64,000 nucleotides of DNA from an uncultured Eubacterium sp. (lineage in GTDB: Bacteria > Bacillota > Clostridia > Oscillospirales > Acutalibacteraceae). Below the pieces are notes generated by a model, which was given only the letters and a program-made list of their open reading frames with translations, was not told where the DNA came from and ran no database searches. Below, one piece after another: positions 34,323 to 44,131 of this stretch. Position numbers and translations under genes: made by a program. The stretch lies in NCBI GenBank assembly GCA_910577195.1, contig CAJTLP010000006.1, positions 1 to 64,000 of the forward strand, written 5' to 3'. The first letter of the stretch is position 1. Each line of letters opens with the position of its first letter.

Positions 34323-36260
34323 TTATTTATTCATTTCTCTTGTGTAGTCAAGAAGTCCGCCGCAAGCGAGCATAGCTCTCTGACGGTCTGAAAGGTGAGA
34401 GGAATCCAGCTCATACTCTTCACCCTTTGTTATATTCTTAAGAACAATCTGCTTTTTGTTTTCAATGCAGTTCTTGATGTCAGGGAGAGCAAGCTCATCC
34501 ATCTGGTCAATTTTATCGTAGTCCTCTTCATTCATAAATGTGAATGGGAGAATACCTGCATTAACAAGGTTAGCAACGTGAATTCTCGCAAAGGATTTTG
34601 TGATAACTGCCTTAACACCTAAGTAAAGCGGAACAAGTGCAGCGTGCTCTCTTGATGAGCCCTGACCGTAGTTTGAGCCGCCGATGATGATACCCTTGCC
34701 TTCAGCCTTGATTCTCTCAGGGAATGTCTCATCACATACACCGAAGCAATACTGTGAAAGGTGAGGAATGTTTGAACGGTATGGAAGAATCTTAGCGCCT
34801 GCAGGCATAATGTGGTCGGTTGTAATGTTGTCGCCAACCTTAAGCACAGCCTTTGCTGTGATGCTTTCAGGCAATGGCTCTGTGTGAGGGAAAGGCTTGA
34901 TGTTAGGACCTCTGAGTACCTCAACGCTGTCAGCCTCTTCAGGTGAAGCAGGAGCCTCAATCATATTATCGTTTACAATGAATGCCTCAGGCATTGTGAT
35001 TTCAGGAGCGTCACCGAGCTCACGAGGGTCGGTAAGATAGCCTGTGAGTGCAGATGCTGCTGCAACCTCAGGTGATACAAGGTAAATGCCTGCATCCTTT
35101 GTGCCTGAACGGCCTTCAAAGTTTCTGTTAAAGGTTCTGAGTGATACACCTGCTGAATTTGGTGACTGACCCATACCGATACATGGACCGCAGGCTGATT
35201 CAAGAATTCTTGCACCTGCATTAATCATATCTGAAAGTGCACCGTTGAGCGCAAGCATATTCAGAACCTGCTTTGAACCCGGAGCAATGCAGAGGGAAAC
35301 AGATGGATCAACAGTTTTGCCCTTAAGAATAGCGGCAACCTTCATCATATCAACATAGGATGAGTTTGTGCAGGAGCCGATAGCAACCTGGTCAACCTTG
35401 ATTTTACCGATTTCGTCAGTGGTCTTAACTCTGTCCGGCATATGAGGACAAGCAGCCATTGGTGTCAGTGCACAGAGGTCAATATCAATCACCTCATCAT
35501 AAACTGCGTCAGCGTCAGGAAGTATTTCAGTCCAGTCAGCCTCACGTCCCTGAGCTTTCAGGAAAGCAAGTGTGATTTCATCTGATGGGAAGATAGAGGT
35601 GGTTGCACCAAGCTCAGCTCCCATATTTGTGATAGTTGCTCTTTCCGGAACAGAAAGTGTTTTAACACCTTCACCGCCGTATTCAATGATTTTGCCTACG
35701 CCGCCTTTAACGCTCATAATTCTGAGAACCTCAAGAATAACGTCCTTAGCGGATACCCAAGGCTTGAGATAGCCTGTAAGATTGATTCTTGTCATTTTCG
35801 GCATTGGGATATAGTATGTGCCGCCGCCCATTGCAACAGCAACGTCAAGTCCGCCTGCACCCATTGCAAGCATACCGATACCGCCGCCTGTAGGTGTGTG
35901 GCTGTCTGAGCCGATTAAGGTTTTACCCGGAATGCCGAATCTCTCAAGATGTACCTGGTGGCAGATTCCGTTACCCGGACGGCTGAAATATATGCCGTGC
36001 TTTTTTGTAACACTCTGTATGTAACGATGATCGTCCGCATTCTCAAAGCCTGTCTGGAGTGTGTTGTGGTCGATATAAGCCACTGATTTTTCAGTCTTAA
36101 CGCGGTCAACGCCCATTGCCTCAAATTCAAGATAAGCCATTGTGCCTGTTGCATCCTGTGTAAGAGTCTGGTCGATTCTCAGACCGATTTCAGTGCCTGC
36201 AATCATTTCGCCTTCTACAAGGTGGGATTTAATAAGTTTTTGTGCTAAAGTAAGTCCCAT
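34323..36260 (-). CDS. acnA: Aconitate hydratase
   Basis: 645 residues with the [4Fe-4S] cysteines in VAIGSCTNSS (near residue 300) and SACGPCIGMGQ (near 365). GSDSHTPTGGGIGMLAMGAGGLDVA is the N-terminal family motif, and IIGGSNYGQGSSREHAAL the swivel-domain active-site motif. It isomerises citrate to isocitrate. The length suits the shorter bacterial/clostridial aconitase subgroup. It heads the minus-strand run acnA-icd-rex, with an AGGAGG box before the ATG. No citrate synthase gene is in the window. Confidence 0.93.
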   Translation of the reverse strand: MGLTLAQKLIKSHLVEGEMIAGTEIGLRIDQTLTQDATGTMAYLEFEAMGVDRVKTEKSVAYIDHNTLQTGFENADDHRYIQSVTKKHGIYFSRPGNGICHQVHLERFGIPGKTLIGSDSHTPTGGGIGMLAMGAGGLDVAVAMGGGTYYIPMPKMTRINLTGYLKPWVSAKDVILEVLRIMSVKGGVGKIIEYGGEGVKTLSVPERATITNMGAELGATTSIFPSDEITLAFLKAQGREADWTEILPDADAVYDEVIDIDLCALTPMAACPHMPDRVKTTDEIGKIKVDQVAIGSCTNSSYVDMMKVAAILKGKTVDPSVSLCIAPGSKQVLNMLALNGALSDMINAGARILESACGPCIGMGQSPNSAGVSLRTFNRNFEGRSGTKDAGIYLVSPEVAAASALTGYLTDPRELGDAPEITMPEAFIVNDNMIEAPASPEEADSVEVLRGPNIKPFPHTEPLPESITAKAVLKVGDNITTDHIMPAGAKILPYRSNIPHLSQYCFGVCDETFPERIKAEGKGIIIGGSNYGQGSSREHAALVPLYLGVKAVITKSFARIHVANLVNAGILPFTFMNEEDYDKIDQMDELALPDIKNCIENKKQIVLKNITKGEEYELDSSHLSDRQRAMLACGGLLDYTREMNK

Positions 36261-36494
36261 TGATAAAAAATCCTCCTATTTGTTTATAAAATTAACAAAG
36301 TCTATTTTATTACAATTCACTTTAACTGTCAATGGCGGTTACAGAAATGTAATATAATTAATATATTATTAAATAGTTATTAATACATTTTGCAAGCAAA
36401 TTTATCAGCAATATTGAAATGGTTTGGATTTTGTGATAAAATAATACATTATATTGTGGTTTTATGGGCATAAATAACTAATGAGGTGTTTTTT

Positions 36495-37229
36495 ATGTCC
36501 AATCATAACCGTGAAAATACAAAGCTGACGAATAATCAGGAGCAGGAAAATAATGATAATCAGAATGAGGATGCACAGGTAAGCAGTACATCTGATTTTG
36601 AAACAGGATCTATAACCGTATCAAAGGACGGTCATTTCATTCACTGCCTTACGATTATCGGTCAGATTGAGGGGCATTATATTCTCCCCAGTCAGAATAA
36701 GACCACGAAGTACGAGCACGTGATTCCCCAGCTTGTTGCCATTGAGGAAAGCAAGGAGATTGAGGGACTGCTCATTATTCTTAACACTGTGGGCGGAGAT
36801 GTGGAGGCAGGTCTTGCAATCGCAGAGCTTTTGTCAACTATGAAAACTCCCACAGCATCGCTGGTGCTCGGCGGAGGGCATTCTATCGGCGTGCCTTTGG
36901 CAGTCAGCTGTCAGAAAAGCTTTATTGTGCCAAGTGCCACAATGACGGTTCATCCTGTCAGGATGAACGGACTTGTGCTGGGTGTTCCTCAGACTCTTTC
37001 CTATTTTGAGAAGATGCAGGACAGAATTGTGAATTTTGTTGCCAATAATTCCAAAATAAGCGACGAGGATTTCCGCAAGCTGATGCTTAAAACAGGTGAG
37101 CTTGTTATGGATGTCGGTACAGTTCTTGACGGTGAGGGTGCTGTTCAGTCAGGTCTCATTGATGAAATGGGCGGACTCAGTGATGCACTCGATTTTCTCA
37201 ATAAAACCATTGAGGAGGGCGAAAATTGA
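36495..37229 (+). CDS. tepA: TepA/ClpP-fold protease
   Basis: After a charged, disordered N-terminal 40 residues, the ClpP/crotonase fold carries the serine in LGGGHSIGVPLAV (near residue 127) and the histidine in TMTVHPVRM (near 150). TepA in Bacillus is linked to protein translocation and spore formation. The tepA-ylzJ-ftsK order here is the Bacillus order. I take ATG 36495, with GAGGTG 7 bases upstream. 244 residues. Confidence 0.9.
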   Translation: MSNHNRENTKLTNNQEQENNDNQNEDAQVSSTSDFETGSITVSKDGHFIHCLTIIGQIEGHYILPSQNKTTKYEHVIPQLVAIEESKEIEGLLIILNTVGGDVEAGLAIAELLSTMKTPTASLVLGGGHSIGVPLAVSCQKSFIVPSATMTVHPVRMNGLVLGVPQTLSYFEKMQDRIVNFVANNSKISDEDFRKLMLKTGELVMDVGTVLDGEGAVQSGLIDEMGGLSDALDFLNKTIEEGEN

Positions 37230-37435
37230 TTTATTCAATTGTATCGGAAAATGATATATTTTTTACGCCTGCCCCAGCTATAAACAGTATTCGTTCCAGT
37301 AACCCGTATGACTATATCCGCTCGGGCTACTATCTTGATAACGCTTCTCTTTACGGAGGTAAAAACAATGTGGATTTTAACTGCAATTTTTCAGGCAATA
37401 GGACAGGCTCTCACATGGGTGCTGCCGATATCTGA
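37226..37435 (+). CDS. YlzJ-like small protein
   Basis: A 69-residue frame starting within the tepA stop (TGATTT context, first codon TTG at 37226). The start LIYSIVSENDIFF and the later VDFNCNFSGNRTG are weakly like YlzJ, which follows tepA in Bacillus. Its 3' part overlaps the next gene by 68 bases in another frame, so only the first 45 codons are unambiguous. Position is the main evidence. Confidence 0.5.
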   Translation: MIYSIVSENDIFFTPAPAINSIRSSNPYDYIRSGYYLDNASLYGGKNNVDFNCNFSGNRTGSHMGAADI

Positions 37436-38225
37436 AAGCGGACACAGTGCAATATTTCATAACTTTTCAGGGAGATTTTCCGGCGCCTGCTCACAGCTGA
37501 CAGGCGTTGTACATATTGGTATTGCAATCGGAATTATTGCCGCTTTTTACAAGCTGTTTCTTCATCTTGGAAAAAACTTTTTCACAGCATGGAATGATTT
37601 GTTCCATAAACGGCTTGATATAAAAAAATCATCACCGCAAAGGAATTTTATGTATATGACCATTCTTTCCTTTGTGCCGATGCTTTTTTATCTTATTCCT
37701 GCAGGGAAATACGGCAATGTTTATCAGGTGTTCCACAGGACATCCTATGATAATACACTTCTTGGTGAGGGTATCTGTATAGCGCTTACAGGTGTGCTGT
37801 TGATTGTTACGGAGAGTATGCTTAATAAAAAAAGCAAATCCCTGCCGCCGATTTTACAGGCGCTGATTATCGGTGTGATTGCTTTTCTTGCCATACCGTC
37901 GGCAGGCTGCTCGCTTATTGCAGGCGTATTCTGCGTTGCATTTTTACTCGGTATGAGCGATAAATATGCAATAAGGTATTCTATGGTGCTTTCATCAATG
38001 GTACTGCTTGTAATGGGTGTTATTGAGATTTGCATCGGTGTAACTAAGATTAATATAATTTCAGCTATTATAGGAGTTGTTGTTTCTGCTGTGGTTTCTT
38101 TCTTTGCAGTTAAGCTCCTTTTGTATGTTATTAAGAACAAGTCACTTAAATTCTTTGCATGGTATGATATTGCACTTGGATTTATCTGCTTTATTATAGG
38201 TATTTTTGAAATTGTGATAAAATGA
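37368..38225 (+). CDS. Divergent undecaprenyl-diphosphatase (UppP/BacA)-like membrane protein
   Basis: The N-terminus has FQAIGQALTWVLPISESGH, a clear variant of the BacA/UppP first motif (G-x-TE-x-LPISSSGH). About eight hydrophobic helices follow. The second UppP motif, normally PGxSRSG, appears here only as a degenerate IPSAGCSLIAG (near residue 180), without the serine-arginine pair. 285 residues. I chose ATG 37368 because GGAGG lies 8 bases before it. UppP recycles the lipid carrier for cell-wall synthesis; the loss of the arginine makes this activity uncertain. Confidence 0.75.
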   Translation: MWILTAIFQAIGQALTWVLPISESGHSAIFHNFSGRFSGACSQLTGVVHIGIAIGIIAAFYKLFLHLGKNFFTAWNDLFHKRLDIKKSSPQRNFMYMTILSFVPMLFYLIPAGKYGNVYQVFHRTSYDNTLLGEGICIALTGVLLIVTESMLNKKSKSLPPILQALIIGVIAFLAIPSAGCSLIAGVFCVAFLLGMSDKYAIRYSMVLSSMVLLVMGVIEICIGVTKINIISAIIGVVVSAVVSFFAVKLLLYVIKNKSLKFFAWYDIALGFICFIIGIFEIVIK

Positions 38226-38230
38226 GGTAA

Positions 38231-40777
38231 ATGATGGCGAATAAAAAAACACAGACTAAGTCAAAACAAAATAAGCCTGCAAAAAAGACGGCTGCACAAA
38301 AACAGGCTCAGGTGCAGGTCAATCAGAAGCAGGAGGACGCAATGCGTATTGCAGGCATTGCCGTCTTTGCATTTTCAGTTATCTTTTTCTGTATTGCCGT
38401 AATCAGCGGTGCAGGTGTATGGAATGTATTACATAATGTTTATGTGGGGATTTTCGGCGTGTTTGCTGCTTGTGTATTTCCGCTTATTTCCATAGTTGTA
38501 ATGCTGTTTTATTCCTTTAATAAGTCCAATCCGTCAAGGCTGATTGCAAAGTCCATTGAAACAATCATTATGGTGCTGCTGATTGCAGCCTTTGTTCATG
38601 TTGTGAGCCATAGCACAGGAGAGGTGTTCAAGGACGTTATTATTGAAAGCTATCATGCAGCGCCTTCTACTTTCAACGGCGGCTTTATCGGTGCGGTTCT
38701 CGGCTGGCTGCTGCTTTCAATGGGTAAGGCGCCTGCCATTGTCGTTTCCATTGTGCTGTTTCTTGTTGATTTTATGCTTCTTACAGGTATTACGGTAATA
38801 CAGTTTTTCTCAGGTGCTGCAAAGCCTGCAACCGAAACCTACAAAAAGGTTGCACCTGTGATTTCAGAGCATATTGAAAAAAGACGAATGAATAAGAATA
38901 ATATTGATGTACCTCTTGATGAGCTCCCTCCGTCGGAGGAGGAAAAGCCTAAGCGCAGGAAGAAAGCGAAAAAAGAGGTATTTGACCCTGAAGAGGAGGA
39001 AACCTCTGTACCAAAGGATATTATTGATGAAATCAATGAAACAACCGAGCGTAACAGACGTGAACGTGAAAAGAAAAATCCTCCTAAGAAAGCAAAATCC
39101 ATTGATGAAATTGTAAAGGATGCATCTGAGGAAAAGAAGGCTGAGGACAAGCCTGCTGAATTCAAGGTGTCGAAGGAGGCAATGGAATCCTCTGTCAATG
39201 ATTACAAGCTGCCTACAGTTGATTTGCTTAAAGAGGGTGTTAAAAAATCAACAAAGGATATCAGCGGTGAGCTTAAAGAGAATGCACAGATGCTGATTGA
39301 AACGCTCCATTCCTTTAATGTGGATGCAACGATTACGGATATTTCACGCGGTCCGACCGTAACACGATATGAGCTTAAGCCGGCAGCAGGTATACGTATT
39401 TCAAAAATTACAAATCTTGCAGATGATATTGCACTGAATCTTGCTGCAACCCATGTTCGTATTGAAGCTCCTATTCCGGGTAAAGCCGCTGTGGGCATCG
39501 AAGTACCTAACACTATAAAAAATTCAGTATCTATGCGTGAGCTTATTGATACACCTGAATTTTATGAGCAGAATTCAAAGCTCTCTGCAGGTCTTGGCAA
39601 GGATATTGCAGGTAAATGTGTTTACTGCGATATTTCAAAGATGCCGCATCTCCTTGTTGCAGGTACAACAGGCTCAGGTAAATCTGTATGTATGAACTCC
39701 ATTATTACATCCATTCTTTACCGTGCAAAGCCTGATGAGGTCAAATTCCTTATGATTGACCCAAAGCAGGTTGAATTTTCAAAGTATGCAGGTATTCCGC
39801 ATCTTCTTGTCCCTGTTGTAACCGATCCGAGAAAGGCAGCAGGTGCACTTGGCTGGGCCGTTTCCGAAATGCTGCAGCGTTATCAGAGATTGTCACAGAT
39901 TGGTGTGCGTGATATTGAGGGCTATAATAAATACGTTAAAAAGCATGAGGATATGGAGCTTATGCCGAAAATCTGTATTTTCATTGACGAGTTTGCAGAT
40001 TTGATGATGGCTGCTCCGAAAGAGGTTGAGGATTCTGTGTGCCGTCTTGCACAGATGGCTCGTGCCGTAGGTATGCACCTTGTTATTGCAACGCAGCGTC
40101 CGTCAGTAGACGTTATCACAGGTCTGATTAAGGCGAATATTTCATCACGTATTGCCCTTACAGTTTCATCACAGATTGACTCAAGAACAATCCTCGATGC
40201 AGCAGGTGCTGAAAAGCTTCTCGGTCACGGTGATATGCTTTATTCACCTATCGGTGCGTCAAAGCCGATTCGTGTTCAGGGCTGTTTTATTTCCGATGAT
40301 GAGGTTGAGGAGCTTTGTGATTTTGTTAAAAATCAGGGCGAAAGCCAGTACGATGAAAGCATTGCCAAAGAGATTGAGGCAAAGGCAGTTCAGGATAAAA
40401 AATCATCACCCTTTGAAGATGACGGCGATGCTGAACAGCTGGATGTTCTTTTTGATAAAGCAGTTGATGTTGTGCTTGAAACAGGTACAGCCTCCACATC
40501 CTTCCTTCAGCGTAAGCTGTCTGTCGGTTATGCACGTGGTGCAAAGATAATTGACCAGCTGCAGGAAAAGGGAATCATAGGTCCTGCCAACGGCTCAAAG
40601 CCGAGAGAGATACTGATTACACGTCAGCAGTGGCTTGAGATGCAGGCATATTCAGCAAACGGTGAATTCACCGCAGACAATACAGAGCAGATGTCTTTTG
40701 ACGAAGCACCGCCTGTCAATGCGGAGGATGACCCTCCATCATTTGAAATTGTTGAGAAATATTCAGATGATGAATAA
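38231..40777 (+). CDS. ftsK: DNA translocase FtsK/SpoIIIE
   Basis: Four N-terminal membrane helices (residues about 38-190) precede an acidic, lysine-rich linker (about 215-320). The motor follows, with Walker A GTTGSGKSVCMNS (near residue 480) and Walker B ICIFIDEFADLMM (near 580). The C-terminal gamma winged helix (residues about 740-800, VGYARGAKIIDQLQEKG) reads directional DNA motifs. 848 residues. It pumps DNA at the division or spore septum. It follows the UppP-like gene by 5 bases. Confidence 0.95.
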   Translation: MMANKKTQTKSKQNKPAKKTAAQKQAQVQVNQKQEDAMRIAGIAVFAFSVIFFCIAVISGAGVWNVLHNVYVGIFGVFAACVFPLISIVVMLFYSFNKSNPSRLIAKSIETIIMVLLIAAFVHVVSHSTGEVFKDVIIESYHAAPSTFNGGFIGAVLGWLLLSMGKAPAIVVSIVLFLVDFMLLTGITVIQFFSGAAKPATETYKKVAPVISEHIEKRRMNKNNIDVPLDELPPSEEEKPKRRKKAKKEVFDPEEEETSVPKDIIDEINETTERNRREREKKNPPKKAKSIDEIVKDASEEKKAEDKPAEFKVSKEAMESSVNDYKLPTVDLLKEGVKKSTKDISGELKENAQMLIETLHSFNVDATITDISRGPTVTRYELKPAAGIRISKITNLADDIALNLAATHVRIEAPIPGKAAVGIEVPNTIKNSVSMRELIDTPEFYEQNSKLSAGLGKDIAGKCVYCDISKMPHLLVAGTTGSGKSVCMNSIITSILYRAKPDEVKFLMIDPKQVEFSKYAGIPHLLVPVVTDPRKAAGALGWAVSEMLQRYQRLSQIGVRDIEGYNKYVKKHEDMELMPKICIFIDEFADLMMAAPKEVEDSVCRLAQMARAVGMHLVIATQRPSVDVITGLIKANISSRIALTVSSQIDSRTILDAAGAEKLLGHGDMLYSPIGASKPIRVQGCFISDDEVEELCDFVKNQGESQYDESIAKEIEAKAVQDKKSSPFEDDGDAEQLDVLFDKAVDVVLETGTASTSFLQRKLSVGYARGAKIIDQLQEKGIIGPANGSKPREILITRQQWLEMQAYSANGEFTADNTEQMSFDEAPPVNAEDDPPSFEIVEKYSDDE

Positions 40778-40817
40778 TTTGAATAAGCAAATAAATGATT
40801 ATAATTAATTTTGAACT

Positions 40818-42686
40818 ATGAACGGATTTTTACCTATTAATAAAAAAGAAATGCTCGACAGGGGATGGGACAGTGTTGACTTTGTCTATGTCACAGGTGA
40901 CAGCTATGTTGACCACCCCTCCTTTGGAGCAGCGATTATAACACGAGTCCTTGAAAGCAAAGGATTTAAAGTAGCCGTACTTAGCCAGCCTGACTGGAGA
41001 AGCACGGCTGACTTTGTTCAGTTCGGCAAGCCGCGTCTCGGCTTTTTGGTAACAAGCGGTAATATTGATTCAATGGTTGCGCATTACACTGCTGCCAAAA
41101 GAATCCGCCACGATGATGCCTATACTGCAGGCGGTGTGGCAGGCAAAAGACCTGACAGGGCAGTTATTGTATATTCAAAGATAATCAAAGAGCTTTATCC
41201 GGATTCACCGCTTATTATCGGAGGACTTGAAGCATCTCTGAGACGTTTTGCGCATTATGATTACTGGGACGATAAAATCAGACCGAGTATTCTGATTGAT
41301 TCAGGTGCGGATTTGCTCTCCTTCGGTATGGGCGAAAATCAGACGATTGAGATAGCTCAACGACTTGATAACGGCGAAAGTATTCAGGATATGAGGGATA
41401 TTCTCGGTACCTGCTATGCTTGTCCCACCACTGAAACACCGTATGTCGGTGTGGAGTGTCCGTCCTATGAAAACGTGCTGAACAGTAAAAAGGAATATGC
41501 AAAATCCTGCCGTATTCAGCAGGACGAACAGGACCATATTCGCGGACGTGTGATTAAGCAAAAGCACGGCAAAATGATGATTGTGCAGAATCAGCCTATG
41601 CCGCCTTTAACACAGAAGGAGCTGGACTGGGTTTATTCTCTGCCGTATATGAGAGCTTATCATCCGTCCTATGAAAAGCTTGGCGGTGTTCCCGGCATAC
41701 GTGAGGTTGAGTTTTCCATAACGCATAATCGCGGCTGCTTCGGTGCCTGCAATTTCTGTTCAATCGCTTTTCATCAGGGAAGATACGTTACCTCTCGCTC
41801 AAAGAAGAGCATTATGATTGAGGCGGAAAAGCTGACACATATGCCGAATTTCAAAGGATATATTCACGATGTGGGTGGTCCTACCGCCAATTTCAGAAAG
41901 CCGTCCTGCGAATATCAGGAGGAGCACGGACTCTGCAAGGGTAAGAAATGTCTTGCACCTAAGCCCTGCGGTAATCTTTCCGTTGACCATAGCGAGTATT
42001 TGGATATACTCCGCAGTGTAAGGAATATCAGCGGTGTAAAAAAAGTATTTATCAGAAGCGGTATCCGATACGATTATCTGCTTAAGGATAAGGACGATAC
42101 CTTTTTCAGAGAGCTTGTGGAAAATCATGTCTCAGGTCAGCTTAAGGTTGCCCCTGAGCACTGTTCGGCATCCGTCCTTGACAAAATGGGAAAGCCTCAT
42201 ATTGAGGCGTATATTGATTTCTCACGCAGATATTTTCAGTACACAGGGGAGGTCAATAAGGAGCAGTATCTTGTGCCTTATCTTATGTCCTCACATCCCG
42301 GTTCAACCATTGAGGATGCAATAGAGCTGGCTCTTTTCCTTAAGAAAAATCATATAAGACCTGAGCAAGTTCAGGATTTTTATCCTACTCCGGGTACAAT
42401 TTCCACTTGTATGTTCTATACTGAGCTTGACCCATATACGATGGAAAAGGTTTACGTTGCCAAGTCTGAGCACGACAAGGCAATGCAGAGAGCACTTCTC
42501 CAGTATTTTAATCCTAAAAATCAGCATCTTGTTGAGGAGGCACTCAAGCGTGCAAAGCGTTATGATCTTATCGGCTACGATAGTAAATGCCTGATCAGAC
42601 CGAGCGGTAATTCTCAGCAGAGGAAAAATCAAAACCACTTTAAGCCGTATAAGAAAAACAGTAAGGGTAAGACGAGAAGAAAATGA
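40818..42686 (+). CDS. YgiQ family radical SAM protein
   Basis: The CxxxCxxC cluster in RGCFGACNFCSIAFHQGR (near residue 312) binds the SAM-linked [4Fe-4S]. The N-terminal GDSYVDHPSFGAAI and the middle TSGNIDSMVAHYTAAK are YgiQ/UPF0313 signatures. A second cysteine group (CEYQEEHGLCKGKKCLAPKPC) lies near residue 365. 622 residues. Function is unknown for the family, though a radical reaction is certain to be intended. It overlaps the next gene by 4 bases. Confidence 0.92.
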   Translation: MNGFLPINKKEMLDRGWDSVDFVYVTGDSYVDHPSFGAAIITRVLESKGFKVAVLSQPDWRSTADFVQFGKPRLGFLVTSGNIDSMVAHYTAAKRIRHDDAYTAGGVAGKRPDRAVIVYSKIIKELYPDSPLIIGGLEASLRRFAHYDYWDDKIRPSILIDSGADLLSFGMGENQTIEIAQRLDNGESIQDMRDILGTCYACPTTETPYVGVECPSYENVLNSKKEYAKSCRIQQDEQDHIRGRVIKQKHGKMMIVQNQPMPPLTQKELDWVYSLPYMRAYHPSYEKLGGVPGIREVEFSITHNRGCFGACNFCSIAFHQGRYVTSRSKKSIMIEAEKLTHMPNFKGYIHDVGGPTANFRKPSCEYQEEHGLCKGKKCLAPKPCGNLSVDHSEYLDILRSVRNISGVKKVFIRSGIRYDYLLKDKDDTFFRELVENHVSGQLKVAPEHCSASVLDKMGKPHIEAYIDFSRRYFQYTGEVNKEQYLVPYLMSSHPGSTIEDAIELALFLKKNHIRPEQVQDFYPTPGTISTCMFYTELDPYTMEKVYVAKSEHDKAMQRALLQYFNPKNQHLVEEALKRAKRYDLIGYDSKCLIRPSGNSQQRKNQNHFKPYKKNSKGKTRRK

Positions 42687-43108
42687 GCAGAGGAAAAAGA
42701 CAAAGTATAATCGTAATCGGCTTCGGACTGATTATTCTTTCCGCAGTAATATTGTACTACGCACTTTCTATGCCTAAAATTTCTGTTCCGCAGGTATCTT
42801 CCGTACATATCAGCTCTGAAGATATATCGGAAAATTCATCCTCAGCAGGTAACGCGTCACCGCAAACGGAAACGTCACAGAGCAGTACGGAGAATGACAC
42901 AAGCGGCTCGATAAATTATCCGCTGAATCTGAATAGCTGTACAGCAGAAGAGCTTATGTCGATAAGCGGTATAGGTGAGGTTAAGGCGAATCATATTATT
43001 GAGTATCGCGAATATCTCGGCGGTTATACAAGTGTGGAACAGATAAAAAATATAAAGGGAATAGGGGACGGCGTTTATGAAAAGGTTTCCCCTTATTTAA
43101 CAGTATGA
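42683..43108 (+). CDS. ComEA-like helix-hairpin-helix protein
   Basis: One N-terminal membrane anchor (residues 9-28), a serine/threonine-rich linker (about 40-75) and a C-terminal double helix-hairpin-helix (LNSCTAEELMSISGIGEVKANHII and IKNIKGIGDGVYEKV). This is the DNA-binding arm of ComEA without the SLBB domain. ComEA carries DNA at the membrane during transformation. The next gene is comFC-like, but no full competence operon is here. 141 residues. Confidence 0.82.
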   Translation: MSRGKRQSIIVIGFGLIILSAVILYYALSMPKISVPQVSSVHISSEDISENSSSAGNASPQTETSQSSTENDTSGSINYPLNLNSCTAEELMSISGIGEVKANHIIEYREYLGGYTSVEQIKNIKGIGDGVYEKVSPYLTV

Positions 43109-43818
43109 ATATTTTAAAGTCGGCTCTTTATACTTTTTCAAAATCCCTGTTCCCCAAACGCTGTGAGCTCTGCGGTGAGGTTATTGAGCTGAGTGAACGC
43201 CTGTGTTCACAGTGTAAAAATCCGCCTGTTATCAAAGCACCGATATGTGAATATTGCGGTGTTGAAAAATCAGAGTGCCGCTGCAAAAAACATAAAAATG
43301 AGTATAAGCAGATTCTTGCCCCTTATTACTATAAGGATTCTATGGTAACGGCAATACACAGATTTAAAAATAATGATATGCCTTTTCTTGTAAACAGATT
43401 AGGCAGTGATATGTATCATTGTATCAGTGAAAATTATTCTGATATTATATTTGATGCGGTTACTTATGTTCCTCTTCGTGATTTTCACGAAAGGGTGAGG
43501 GGCTTTAATCAGTCCGAGCTTCTGGCGGAAAATATAGCAGAAAAGATGAATTTGCCTGTCCTTCCAATGCTGAAAAAGGTTCGCTACACAGGTGTTCAGC
43601 ACAAAAAATCTGCTAAAGAGAGAATTGCTGATACCTTCGGTTCATATGATGTTTCAGATGAATATAAAAATAAGCTGGATGGTATAAATATACTTCTGAT
43701 TGATGATGTCAAAACGACAGGCGCAACTCTTAATGAATGTGCAAAGATGCTTAAGATATACGGTGCCAAGCGTGTTTACTGTGCCGCAGCAGCAATCACA
43801 AATCATAAACGGCAGTAG
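43105..43818 (+). CDS. comFC: ComFC family phosphoribosyltransferase-like protein
   Basis: An N-terminal zinc cluster (RCELCGEVIE, LCSQCK, CEYCGVEKSECRCK) and a C-terminal PRTase domain with LLIDDVKTTGATLNECAKML, the PRPP loop. ComFC supports DNA uptake or recombination; its exact role is open. 237 residues. It overlaps the ComEA-like gene by four bases. It ends about 200 bases before the split tRNA; that gap has no gene, only a small TGCAATG hairpin. Confidence 0.88.
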   Translation: MNILKSALYTFSKSLFPKRCELCGEVIELSERLCSQCKNPPVIKAPICEYCGVEKSECRCKKHKNEYKQILAPYYYKDSMVTAIHRFKNNDMPFLVNRLGSDMYHCISENYSDIIFDAVTYVPLRDFHERVRGFNQSELLAENIAEKMNLPVLPMLKKVRYTGVQHKKSAKERIADTFGSYDVSDEYKNKLDGINILLIDDVKTTGATLNECAKMLKIYGAKRVYCAAAAITNHKRQ

Positions 43819-43982
43819 CTGTTGCTCCTGCCGCCGCCATTGGTTAGATAATGAGAAAATGCAGGGTTATGCTGTTCTGATTACCTGTTTATTAAAATTG
43901 TGCAATGAATATACCATTGCATACACTGGTTATAACAACCTGATTCATACTATGAAAATAAATTGAAAATGATAAAAAACTA

Positions 43983-44011
43983 TTGAAATATTATTAAATT
44001 AATGATAATAT
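43983..44011 (+). promoter_or_regulatory. Predicted promoter of the interrupted tRNA-Leu gene
   Basis: TTGAAA at 43983-43988, a 17-base spacer and TAATAT at 44006-44011, about 14 bases before the tRNA 5' end. After insertion it would transcribe the tRNA 5' half and then the element's own tRNA-Leu. Confidence 0.55.
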
Positions 44012-44025
44012 ACTAAAGTCGATAT

Positions 44026-44060
44026 GCGGGTATGGTGGAATTGGCAGACACGCAAGATTT
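44026..44060 (+). pseudogene. tRNA-Leu(UAG), 5' half (attL side)
   Basis: The 35 bases from GCGGGTATGG to CAAGATTT contain the acceptor 5' strand, the D arm, the 5' anticodon stem and the first loop bases. The sequence then diverges into the element. Its 3' half is at 52087-52134. Alone it cannot fold into a tRNA. Confidence 0.9.
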
Positions 44061-44131
44061 CGCTGATGATACCTCGGTGTAAAATTTAATAATGAAAAAA
44101 TCAGACTCAAGAGAGGCTGATTTATATAAAT

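Noticed and set aside
43819..44025. TGCAATG/CATTGCA hairpin after comFC as a terminator
   Set aside because: The stem is 7 bp and no T run follows, so termination is not supported.
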